Of a stretch of DNA of 64,000 nt, positions 53,593 through 64,000 are shown piece after piece. Made by a program: the position numbers and the translations under genes. The notes beneath the pieces are model-generated. The model had not been told where the DNA came from. It saw only the letters and a list, made by a program, of their open reading frames with translations, and made no database searches. This DNA comes from Lasiosphaeris hirsuta. Lineage: Eukaryota > Ascomycota > Sordariomycetes > Sordariales > Lasiosphaeriaceae. The stretch lies in the NCBI GenBank assembly GCA_030549175.1, contig JAUKUA010000002.1, positions 5,146,001 to 5,210,000 of the forward strand, written 5' to 3'. The stretch's first letter is position 1. Each line of letters begins with the position of its first letter.

Positions 53593-56500
53593 AATACTCA
53601 CCGCTGCTTTTCGGCTACCCTCCCTTTCTGTAGATTTTTCTGCCTTCAGGTTCTGGGGCTCGACCCTTAACTGAGAGTGATGTGTACTGACAACAAGCCC
53701 CTGGTTGATACATGATTGCTGCAATGTTTGGCCTCATTGTCAGTTCAGTAATCTGATCGTCTCCCGAGGTACCGTGACTCGTTTTCGTTTCTTCCTTGGG
53801 CTGTATTGGAAAGCAACCCAACCACAGCAACGTATCCTTGTACACTCTCGTCTTCATTCAAGGAGGTCAATGTTAAAGGTAGAATAAGACATCCCAGTGA
53901 CTTACACACTTACCCTTGGGCAGGCAAGTCATGTCCAACCGCCCCTCTAAACGCTTTATTATTATGTAACTCAATATACTCATGTATTGCAAACCCAACA
54001 GATCCTTGCCCGTCCACCGGAGCAACAAAGTAGTCTCCCACGGGCCCCCCGGGGGCCATAAGGGGGGTTGTATACACAGCGTCAACTCCAACCCGGATGC
54101 GGCATGGCCTACCGGCAACAGAAGCCCAGTAGAAGAATCCAAAACCTTCCATCTGCCTTCTCCTTGCCCCACGCAGCCTGTCGATCCCCAGCCGTCATGC
54201 GGTGCCTTCTCTAGTGCGAGTGATCACGTCTCCGACGTTGATTCGATGCCCACACACCCCAGCGGCACCTTCAACGGACAGCCATCAACACCACCACGGA
54301 CTCTCTCTCCAGTACCAGCCCATATGCCTCTCGTGGGGTACCACTGCGAATGCAGCTAACAGGCGTGTTACATCTCTTCCTTGGACCGAGGCAGCGCGGC
54401 AAGGGCGAGGCTCCGAGTCACTGCAGGTATATGATCTCGAGTGGTCGCGCGCAATCTGCCCCGATGACCAACTGGGCGAGACGGGCATTATGCCGTGTCC
54501 CCAGCCTTCTCCTCTGGCACCTTGGTTGAGTCCCTTTCTGTCGTATTGCATGATAAGGCTGTAGCGGTCACGGCATATATGGCAACCTTGACAGACACAA
54601 GAGCCTCACCCGATGCTGCCCTTCTTACTCCGACGTAACTCAAGATGAACACTAAGGCCTGCTTTCACCTACCTGTAATTACACGTCCCTTCACTACAGA
54701 TCATTTCACAATACCAACGCAGCATCGCTGGTCCCATGGACTTTCCGCGTGGCGTACATTGAGTACGCCATCCGCCAGGAGGACAGGCTTGGCAATCCCG
54801 AGTCGATGGCACCTCTCGTCACCGTGTAACCCGCCGCCGGAGGCCAGCACCGAACACAACAGCAGACTAGAGATCCCACGGATCATTTCAAGGCTGATTC
54901 CATCGTCGCACCAAACCCGGAGATACCCCGAGTTTCGTGCTCCAAATCATGCCGACGTCTCCGGCCCCACGCCGGGAGGCGAGAAATCGAACTGCTTCCT
55001 GACTCAGGCCCCCAAGGCCGAGAACCCCAAGGGAAAGCGCGAGGAGGAAACAAAGAAGAAGAAAAAACACACCCACATACTCAGGACGATACACAAAAGA
55101 ACCCGCCGGCTGGTGGAAACGTGCCCCCTTCAAATCGCAGCCAACCACCGAGCGCAACGTCTCGACCCAAAACCCACCGAGGCAAAGGCAAGCCGGCACC
55201 AGCGCTGGCTCCTCGCTCCGCTCTGCCCACAACGGAAACCAGGACAGCCCCTAGGTAGACCTCCAGTCCCCCCAACCGCGATCCGCTCTCCACGGAAGGA
55301 CCCGGATATGAGAGCCCAACGACTTCCGCGAATCGCGTCTCACCCTTTCCGACCAACCTTTTCACGTCCCCCTTTCAAGAATATCCGACACCGGGCCCGC
55401 CACAAACCCGTCCGGGAGCGGGCCCCCTATTAGGTTCCCAATTGTCCCTAGCGAAAAAAGCCCCCCAGCCCGTCGCGCCCGTGTGTGGGGCCGCCGTTGA
55501 TCGGCGCCCCGGGAAAGTCGGCATGCCCCGGGAATAACACTTGCGATTCTTTCTCTTGACAAGAAAAAAAGCCGCTAGGCCGGAACCAAACTCGCAGAGG
55601 CTTCACCACAGAAGGGCAGACACACAAACTCGCGCACCCGTGCCCGCATGCTCGCCTCATCTTTGTTGTGACGCTGGACGCTCGTCGGAAAAAGAGGATG
55701 ACGCGCCCGTCGGCGCCCCGATGGCGCAATCACTGTACATGACGCCCTCTGCGCCCCCTCGTAACCGACGAATCGCCATCTCGATTTTGTCTTTTTTTTT
55801 TTTGTTTTTTTTTTTTTTTTGGTTCTGTGCATTTCGTTGTTCGTCGGCGCGTCTCGCCCGATTTTTTTTTGGTTGAATCCTACCCAGCCACCTGTTAGCC
55901 CAAACCAAACCCTTTTCGTCTCATCGAGCTCCGTTATCGACTCCCACCATCCGATCTCATCACATCAGAAACTATCGTGGTATGCGTGCAAGCCACCAGA
56001 CATGCAAGATACTCCGTAGCCAACGCCCCGGGCCAAACTAAACCCTAGGCCGGAGCCTCGGAGGCAAGTAGCTGAGCTGGGCAGCGGAGCTACGTGTACT
56101 CAAGCCGCAGCAGCGCAGCAAAAAACAACACACACACATACACAGCTACGCAGCAGCACTTGTCGATCTGCTCTTGCTGGTCAAATAATAGAAACGGGGC
56201 CTCGGCCAGTAGTTCCCGAAACCTTGTCTTTGCCACACGCACCACGCACGCACGCAGACGTAGCACCTCACCAACCCACTCGAGCCATTCACCACGCAAC
56301 CCACTTGCTTACAAAAGCATGATTGCTGGGCAATTCATCCAACCCCTCTCACCTCCGCTCTCATTGTGAGCAACGTGAATTGGTCAGACTTCCGGCATGT
56401 CGAATTTCAAACCGAAGCACTCTTCCGTTCCGTACCTGACATGATTACTTGACTGGTTTCCGTGACATTACCTCTGTAGCCTATCCAAGGTGCGGCAAGT

Positions 56501-59500
56501 CGACATCAGACTTGATAGCAGGCCAAGCTAATCCGCACACAACAGCAGTCTACTTGTTGTAAGTGCAGGGTCCAGCAGCATTAGACTTTGCGACACCGTC
56601 AACGATGGCGCAACCACGCGTGGCATCGAGCCTGCCTCCTGCCAAGATGCCAAGCGTGACCCTGCCAGCTCTCTGCTTGCTGGAAGGCAATGCAGGTACT
56701 GACCATATTTATCTTCCTTTCTTTCGCTTCCAAGACGAGATTGATGTATGCAATTATTGACCTCACCGAAAGCCAATGTTGGTAGAGCTGGAAAAGCAAC
56801 ACAAGGCTGCAGCTAAGGTCTTTTGGTACTTGGCGCTGAGACGGTCCGACCCAGCCCAAAGGATTCCCACAACAGAGAGCTGGGAATGCGGTCAATGCAT
56901 AGACAAAAGCCGCGGTACCGTTCACTGGACTAAAAGTGAGGCATTTTCGAGGGCGGGCTGGTCGAATCCTTGATATCACACCATCGCCGAGGGCGTTGGA
57001 CCAGACAGAGACGTGGTGGAACGAAACGCCCGGTTTCTGTAGGCTTTAGTTTCGACTCCCTTGACTACTTTGCGAAGTTGGTGCATTTCGCGACGTTCGC
57101 CCACCCGTGGGGTATTCTGGAATGTTTGCATCTGATCGTATTTTCGGTGTTGCCAAGACCCGGTCGACTCGATCCAGCAGCCGGTCACGAGCAGGGCTGG
57201 AAGGCGACCAGTTGGCGTTGAGAGCTGCCAAAACGCCCGCATAGCAAATTACCGATTTCATTCGTTGCAGCTGCCCGGGCAAGTCGATAATTCCCACGGA
57301 TCGATGCATGGCAGGAGAGCCGGACGCAGTCGGTGTCCGCAAGCCCACAGCCGCACACGACCGTCGGGGAAGTACGCGGCGAGAAAGACAGCGGTACGTG
57401 GCGGCGGGCGCTCACACCGCTCCTTGAGATGGGACGGGAGTGAGGCTCTCCTTTCTTGGGCGAGAGGCGCGAACATTGGATGCCTGAGTTGTGCTCACCC
57501 CCGAGCGTGGGTCACCAGCTCCACGAAAAGAGCCCGCGCTGCTTGCGGAGGTGTTCCCTCTCAAAGACCTCCTTCCCTGTTCTGTGCCGTGTCATGCAGC
57601 AGCTCGACGGCATCCTTTCTTACTGTGGTCACCTCATTGGCGGCGTTCTGTACCGCGCCCGTGTCCCAGCCGTAGCCGATGGAGAGAGATGAAGGGGCCG
57701 AAGGAGAGAACAAAAGTGCGGGGTGCCGTGTCTGTGGGAAACAAGCAATTTGTGGCACCAACAAGAAGCCTTGGCTCGGCAGACTAGCCGAACGATTTTG
57801 CATCTCCAGGCGCCGTTATGCTTGCGTACAGAAGTCTTGGTATGTGACCAAAAAAGCTCGTGTGCTGATGGAAGTACTTGGCCTGTATACTAGTTTCATC
57901 AGACGTTGCAGCTCGATCGAGTGAATCGACTCAAGCCGAGACGACGAGCAGAGTGCCCAGACGGGAGATCGCAACCGCCAAGACGGCTGGACCATGGATG
58001 TCCTGGTGGCCTATTGACTGTGTCTGGCTCCGCCGCGTCTCATGCGGTTGGACATTGCGAAACCCCAGCCGTCCGTCCTCCGGAGACCTTGTCGAGTTCT
58101 CCGATGAGTGTGCTCCGTGGCTCGTGTGCAGTGAGGTGGGAGTTGGCGTACCAGGAATTGAGAACCCGACCTCGCTCTCCTGTCCTAAACCTATTTCATA
58201 CCGCACAGAGAGCAACTACCGTTACCTTATCGCGATTGCCAAGGCACTGGCCGGCTCCTGGGGGCTTGCTTTTAGTAACATAACGCAAAGTATCGAGCGC
58301 ACAGGCACGGTATGCGAGCCGTGGGCAATGAGCGTTCGTGAGGTTGTCGGGGTTGGATTGGTGCTTGGGGTGTGCTTTGGGACTACTACTGCATATCCCA
58401 GGAAGCGAGCCACTCAAACGAAACACGTCAAGGTAAACGTGGGGGGCAGCAGTTAGCAGCGTTGCAGACGTCGTGAAACCAGCGGCCTGAAAGCGCAACT
58501 CTGTTGGCTGCGGTTTGCCCTTTTGGAGGCTCCCGGTTTAGCGCATTTGAGCGCAGGGTCTGGCGGGTCCAAGGAGATTTGCATGCCTGGGGACCCGAGC
58601 ATTATCGATGCAGGACCCTTTTCGGATCATGCGAGGTGCGACGCGGCAACGAGGAAGGACGCCATTGACAATCGAACCGAGCATGAAGAATCGAGGAAGC
58701 TGGTAAAACCGGGGACCTTTGCGCCTGTGGAAGCTTATCTGTGCACTGAAGACGATTGATAAGGAAATCGGTAGGTTGTGCGGCGTTGCGAGATAGAGCG
58801 TGCAACGCCAAACATTGAGAATGACGGAGGCCGAGCTCTTGGCAACGGCTGCTGGGCGAGTACCTTACATACCAAGAAACGCCATCGGTCGATCGTCGCC
58901 AGGAAGCCTAAGCAGTTGGGTTGTCATCAATTTTTACTGAGGACCTGCGGAATGTCTCTGGTGGTGTCTTAAGGTTGATTGCGCAGGCTGGAACCGTCTC
59001 GTTTGGTTTGGTTTTACTTTTGGCCTGGCTCTGTTTCTCCTTGGGAATCCTGGTTGGGGGGTAGATGCCAGTGCTGTGTGTCTTGCAGCTGAATGGTCTG
59101 GATCTACGGATACTGCGGAGAAGGCGCTACCCGGGGTCGTCTCCATGGTTCAATTCCACAACCACGGCTCGGTTCGGCAGGCGCGACTTCCTCAGACTGT
59201 TACGATGCCGGAAATAGCGACCTTCAAGAGAAAGTCAACGAGTGCACAATACATCAATGTACCGTGTCCCATATCCTGTGTAACAAGGCAAGTCAACCGC
59301 ATCACGCTGGAGTACTGTGTCACGGGGTTGTCAAATCAGAGGCTGAACTTTAATTCCTGGCGCTGGGTCGTCTGCCCTGGGGCGCGTGCTGTCTTGTCCT
59401 GGCTGTTGCACTGCGGCATCTGATGGACATGGAAGAGTCCCAGGCTGTCGGGCAACGACTAGGCTTTGCTTGTGGCCCTGATGCTCATTCAGTTCTCTGC

Positions 59501-62500
59501 ATCTGTCGCCATGCGTGTCTTGGGAACCCCTCTCTGACTCGGCCTCACAGCACAACTCGATGATGACACTGCTGTTTGCGATCGGGTTTGCTCTGCCGCT
59601 ACCCCGTTAGACTTCCTGGACTGGCCAACTGTCACGAACGAGATGATGCAATGCTCCAAGACGAAGGAACAGTCCCTGTTTAGTGACAACAAATGGTGGA
59701 TCCGCCGGTATGGCAAAAAGGAGAGGATCAACGTCCATGATGGAAGCCACACCCCCGCCTAACTGGCGAACAAGCGATGACGCAGGGCGCACTGCAGCTG
59801 TGGCCCTTCTTGGCAGGGATTTGCCAGAGAGTGAATCCGCTAACTGAGGTTGGGATTGGGGATTGAGGGCCGCCGAGGTGAAGCATTTGTGAATCCGGAG
59901 TACTTGGGGACCCTTTGCATCCTATCCCGTTTCTCCTCCCAACAAACAGGTCGCCGTAAGCGGAAGGCGCAACGCACAGCTGAACCATTTATCCGTCTTC
60001 CTTCGCGACAGGTTGGATTTGGGGGCGGTGACAGGTGGCCGAGACCCCAAGGTTTTCCGGTCGGGGTGTCGGTGATTCTAGAGCCGCCGTTGACGCCCAG
60101 CAAACCGCTCTGCTCCCCAGTCATCGGCAGGGGCTTATCTGTGGGGTGGACCCGCTGAATCGGTGGTCGGCAGCTGCCTTTGAGGGCGACAAGCGCGACG
60201 CGAAACAGTCTGATTTCAGAGCTTCAACTTCAACACAGCTGCTCTGTACTCTGCTCACACTGCCGATAAAGAGAATCAATTCTGGCGAGAAAGCTGTCTT
60301 GCCAAGCAGGGATCGGCCAAAATCTCTCGCACGGCTGTCTCTGCTTTGTGCCAACCTCCGATCAACAGCGCGCTCCCAGAAGCCGACACGGGCTTGATAT
60401 TGCGACATATTTCTGGGCGGCCTTGGTAATTCCTTGAGCGCCTTGGCGATGAGCACAACAGGCCAAGATCTCAAAGGGGACACGGCGAAGGACGCCCGCA
60501 AGACTGAGACTCGGGGGTTACAGCAAGAAGACAAGCCAAAATGAAGCAGATGAAGTCGCTCGCAGCCGATGGGTTGTTGGTGGCCAGGCTCGACCAGGGT
60601 TTTCATCAAGTGATCCGCGTACGGGGTACACAACGGAGTTGGCGAGACCTCAACGTTGGTTCCGAGCTTCGAGCCATGCGCTCTGCGATTTTCTAGAAGG
60701 CAAGCACTGAAGCGCCCGCGTGCCGTGTGGGCCGTGCAAGCCAATCAGTTGCTCCACTCCAGGTGGGCAGTCACTGTCACTCGCTTTTCGCTCACCAGGA
60801 AGCTTGGTTTCCCGGTGGTGGGGGTGTGCGCGCCATCCCACTTTGGAATGGTAACGTGGTACGGTACAGGATACCGCGATACGATACGGTAATTGTTGTA
60901 CTGTACATGCGGTCACTGCTGGCACATGGGGATCGGAAACGATCAACACCTGCGCGAATGAGCGCTCGCCCGTTGTCTTCGGTGCTTGGTCCTCGATTCA
61001 GACATCCTCACACACGCTGGAAGCTCGAAACGCCCTGGGGACCAGCCAAGACTCCAAAATGGAGATGGATCTGTCAGGTTTCTCAGTTTGTTTCTTAGTC
61101 GGGCGGTTCTGGGCGGTCAGTGTGAGCGAGTCGACGGCGGGTACAAGAACCCGCCAACCTGGGGAGTAACCTGCCATTTCTAGGTAATGGCCCCAAGGCT
61201 CGCCCAATAATCGAGATTGAATGGTCGGTTTGAGAGGACGCCGACCGCCATGTCGGCCGAGTGCTCTCGCGGTCCCCCGGGCTCGTCTTTCCCATTTTTC
61301 TCTGGCCTCGAGATAGATGTGTCTTTGAACTCGACTTGGTGCTACGAGACATGCATGCTAAGGTATCTGTCGACTTGCAATGGCAGCCCATTTCCGCGAT
61401 TTTTCTCGTCGGGTTCCGTGTGTGGTGGTTGCAGGCAGTGAGGCCGACGCCGCTTCCATCCTTCCATGCTTCAGGGCTAGAGCGCCGCACGCCGCACGCA
61501 GCACCTAGCCTACGCACCTCTATCAGCCCGCGGTGGCCGTCTGCGGCGCCCAATAGTGTTGGTTTCATGGCATGACTGGCCGACTGCAACCTGCAACCTA
61601 TGCCCGCTGGGCCGGCTGTCTAGTGTCTGTCTGGTCGCTGCAATTCCATTCCATCTGGACACCACCTGAATGGGTTCTGGTTCTCGCCTTCCCCCGATCC
61701 CACTTCCAGTTGGATGTTCCTTCCTCTTTCCATGCGCACGCCCCCCTACTGTGCGTCGTTTTGAGCTGTTGTTGGCCTCTGGTCTTTGTTTAATAATGCA
61801 ACTGATCTAATCGTTCCGATTCCCCAATTACAGCACGCGCTGGGAATAGCTGGTCCCCCCTCCCCCTCCCCTTTCGGCCTGCCTGTGAAGACCAGTCGTG
61901 CAACAGGTAGCACCCAGTAGGCCGAAGGCAAGTGAAGACCTTGGCGTCTGCAATCTTGAAATTCAGAAAGTACCGCCCGTACCTGCTGCCCCGTCTGCAT
62001 CCGTACCTCTACCTTGGCCCGCGACTCAGGCGGCTTCCAAACTCAGATACCGATTGCGAGGTACTCCCGTTGCTCGCTACTCGTTACCCAGGACCTGAGG
62101 ACCTGCCCTGAGGGAGGCAAAACCAAATAGTCACACAGCCAGACAGGCGCTTTTCAGAGTTTTTGGCTCTCTCGATTTACTAGGGGCCAATTCGAGCCCA
62201 CCCGCTCACCCCCCTCCCACCCCTGGCACGGTTAGTTCCAAGTTGCAGGCACCTTGCAAGCATTTGCAAGCATTGCAGGCATCCTCGAGGCACTTCACAA
62301 GCAAAGCCCACTCCGCCCGTGTTTGAGGGCCCCGCCCTTGATACCGATACAGACACAGACACGGGCAATGCTCGACTCTTCCGTACATCCATACGACGTG
62401 CGGCACTAACAAGCCTCACACCCTGGACCATAACCCCCCAACAAGCGGCCCCTCCTCCCCAAGAAAGACCCCCCTCCCCCCCCGAGATCGTCCAAAAACC

Positions 62501-63414
62501 CTCGAGACCCTCAGATCCAGCTGCACATCACCTTTCCCAGCTGCCCACTCTCCCACTTGCTCCTGCACGCGGGATAAAAGCCTCAGCCCTTCTTAGCAGA
62601 CTATCGCCTCCCATAATGCCGTTATAACCTCGCGCCCCGCGGGCGGATATTTCTCTCTTCTCCCCATTCTTCGGACTTGTTCTGCTTGTCGCCAAGACGC
62701 TGCAAGCCAACCGGCATTTCACCGTGTAGATCTCGGCCGTTTTTGTCCCCTCGACACCGCGCCACGACTGCTGCGCAGGGCTACACAAATCTCGCCTTAC
62801 GGTGGCAGACAGGCTTGGCAGGGAACGATTGTCAGTCCTGCTACGGAATACAAGACAGCATTTCTGGGCAGCAATTCTGCCTGCATCTCATATAAAGGGC
62901 CACCGCTCCGTTGCCCTCGCCCGCGAAGGCCATCCCGAGCCGGTCATATCAGCAGAGCTACAGCAGCCAGCCAGCAGACAGCCGCCAGTTCGCACGAGCC
63001 CACAAGTTCAGGTCCACTGGGTCTCCCGCCGTTCGGTTTTCACTCCTTTCGGCCAGAGCCTACGCTTGAGCTCGTGCGCGCAAACGCAAACTTGCCTGCT
63101 CATTGTTGAGGAAGAAGCTTTTCACCCAAGGAAAAGTGGTGTGGTGCCCTTGCAGTAAGCTGCGACGGCGTGCAACAGAGTTTGGGTGTCAGGAGGGTTG
63201 ATCGGTAACGCCGATTGATAATCGAGACGCTTGGAAACCAGTTTCCTGGCCATCTCTCCCCTTCTGTGCCTTCCGGGTTCACCCTTCTGGGTTTAGGTCT
63301 CTTCAGGTCACTTCAGCCTTCGGTCCGCTTCTGGCGAGCGCTGTGAGTGGCCCTTCCGGAGCCCCTGACGTCTTCACCTGAGGACACCGGCCCCCCCCCC
63401 CCTTCTCTGTCTCC

Positions 63415-64000
63415 ATGCCACTTGCCCTGCTGGGCCGCACCACGTCCACCGAAGCTCTTCCTACAATGGCAGTCTCCATGCTAGCTGCTGCGGCGACGCA
63501 GACCTCTTCTTTAGGTATCCTCACTCTTTTTAATCCTAGCCATGAAAGGCTGCCGTTCCCTCTTTCTTCTTCTAACCTTGTTTGCAATCAAGCGTCCAAC
63601 CCAGCAACTGATGCGCCCGCTACCTCTGCTGCCGCAACTTCTACTTCGTCATCTTACCATTCCACAACGCAGCCTATCGCTGTAGAAAGCCGCCATAATC
63701 CCAATAGCCATTCCAGCTCGAATTTTTCAAGCCTGTCGTCTTCACCTCGCCAGTTTCCAACCGACCTGACTAGTTCTATTCTCGAAGAGGGCGATGAAAC
63801 CGAGAGTGAGCCTGCAAACGAACCGGTCACGCCTGTAAGCGGTCGCCAGTCCCAGGACTTTCACACCCTCGCAAATCCCGACGTCCACCCGGATGCCACC
63901 GACGATTCACTCGCCCCCTCTGACCATAAAGCCGCCTCGTTCTCCACCGTACAGTCGTCCAGCGCTGTTCCTGGCTCCAAACCACCCCTCCACCTCGACA
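63415..64000 (+). CDS. 5' end of a Ser/Thr-rich protein gene, runs off the window
   Basis: The frame is open from the ATG at 63415 (MPLALLGRTTSTEALPTMAV) to the window end, 195 codons without a stop; a second in-frame ATG is at 63466. The sequence is Ser/Thr/Pro-rich and looks disordered (ATSAAATSTSSSYHSTTQPI, SSNFSSLSSSPRQFPTDLTS), followed by an acidic stretch SSILEEGDETESEPANEPVT. This is typical of the N-terminus of large fungal regulatory proteins. No domain is reached, so the product cannot be named. Twelve C (63391-63402) lie just upstream of the start. The pyrimidine-rich leader and long upstream gap fit a regulated gene with a long promoter. Confidence 0.65.
   Translation, partial: MPLALLGRTTSTEALPTMAVSMLAAAATQTSSLGILTLFNPSHERLPFPLSSSNLVCNQASNPATDAPATSAAATSTSSSYHSTTQPIAVESRHNPNSHSSSNFSSLSSSPRQFPTDLTSSILEEGDETESEPANEPVTPVSGRQSQDFHTLANPDVHPDATDDSLAPSDHKAASFSTVQSSSAVPGSKPPLHLD

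Larger units (their letters stand above)
51344..63414. other. 12-kb stretch without recognisable genes
   Basis: No protein family was recognised on either strand in 12 kb. There is a ctgtg pentanucleotide array (51502-51526), T runs at 53133-53150 and 55790-55820, an (AAC)n run near 53571-53592 and pyrimidine-rich parts towards 62-63 kb. Open frames up to 262 codons (54645-55433) look like chance, being Pro/Arg/His-rich without domain or splice logic. It may hold long non-coding transcripts, or a long promoter and leader for the gene starting at 63415. Confidence 0.5.

Noticed and set aside
54645..55433. 262-codon plus-strand open frame
   Set aside because: Pro/Arg/His/Lys-rich with no recognisable domain; several overlapping frames are also open, so it is likely a chance frame.

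Overview
The window comes from a filamentous ascomycete, probably a Sordariomycete. The evidence is short GT-AG introns (48-179 nt) with CTAAC/CTGAC-like branch points, Pezizomycotina-type proteins (fungal HNH protein, FunK1 kinase, ankyrin proteins), and C-to-T-like stop codons in dead genes, as expected after RIP mutation. No rRNA, tRNA or CRISPR was recognised.

Region 1 (1-21.8 kb) is accessory and mostly decayed. It holds a broken ankyrin-repeat gene, a repeat-rich membrane ORF, relics of a caspase-like or unknown gene and of a FunK1 kinase, a 161-bp foldback element, a Ty3/gypsy reverse-transcriptase relic and an HNH-domain gene split by a one-base shift in a C run. The main discovery is a beta-lactamase-like serine hydrolase gene cut in two. 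Its 5' half (SxxK motif) lies on the minus strand at 16.85-17.67 kb. Its 3' half (YSN motif, three intact introns) lies on the plus strand at 3.84-5.03 kb. A single inversion of about 13 kb would rejoin them with almost nothing missing.

Region 2 (21.8-27.0 kb) is the core gene REV3 (DNA polymerase zeta). Region 3 (27-31.5 kb) is again accessory, with a small membrane/coil ORF and a casein kinase 1 pseudogene.

Region 4 (31.5-48.2 kb) is a core block: SLU7 (splicing), a divergent ribosomal pair uS4/eL21, an Nvj2/TEX2-like SMP lipid-transfer protein, a secreted Cys-rich protein, ISN1 (IMP 5'-nucleotidase, with a GC-AG intron) and a coiled-coil protein of unknown function.

Region 5 (48.2-64 kb) is almost gene-free: one three-exon gene for a 66-residue Cys-rich protein, about 12 kb with nothing recognisable, then the start of a Ser-rich gene that runs off the window. 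Long pure C or G tracts (9-23 nt) recur across the window and twice fall at coding frameshifts. The core genes act in independent housekeeping pathways; no biosynthetic cluster is visible.
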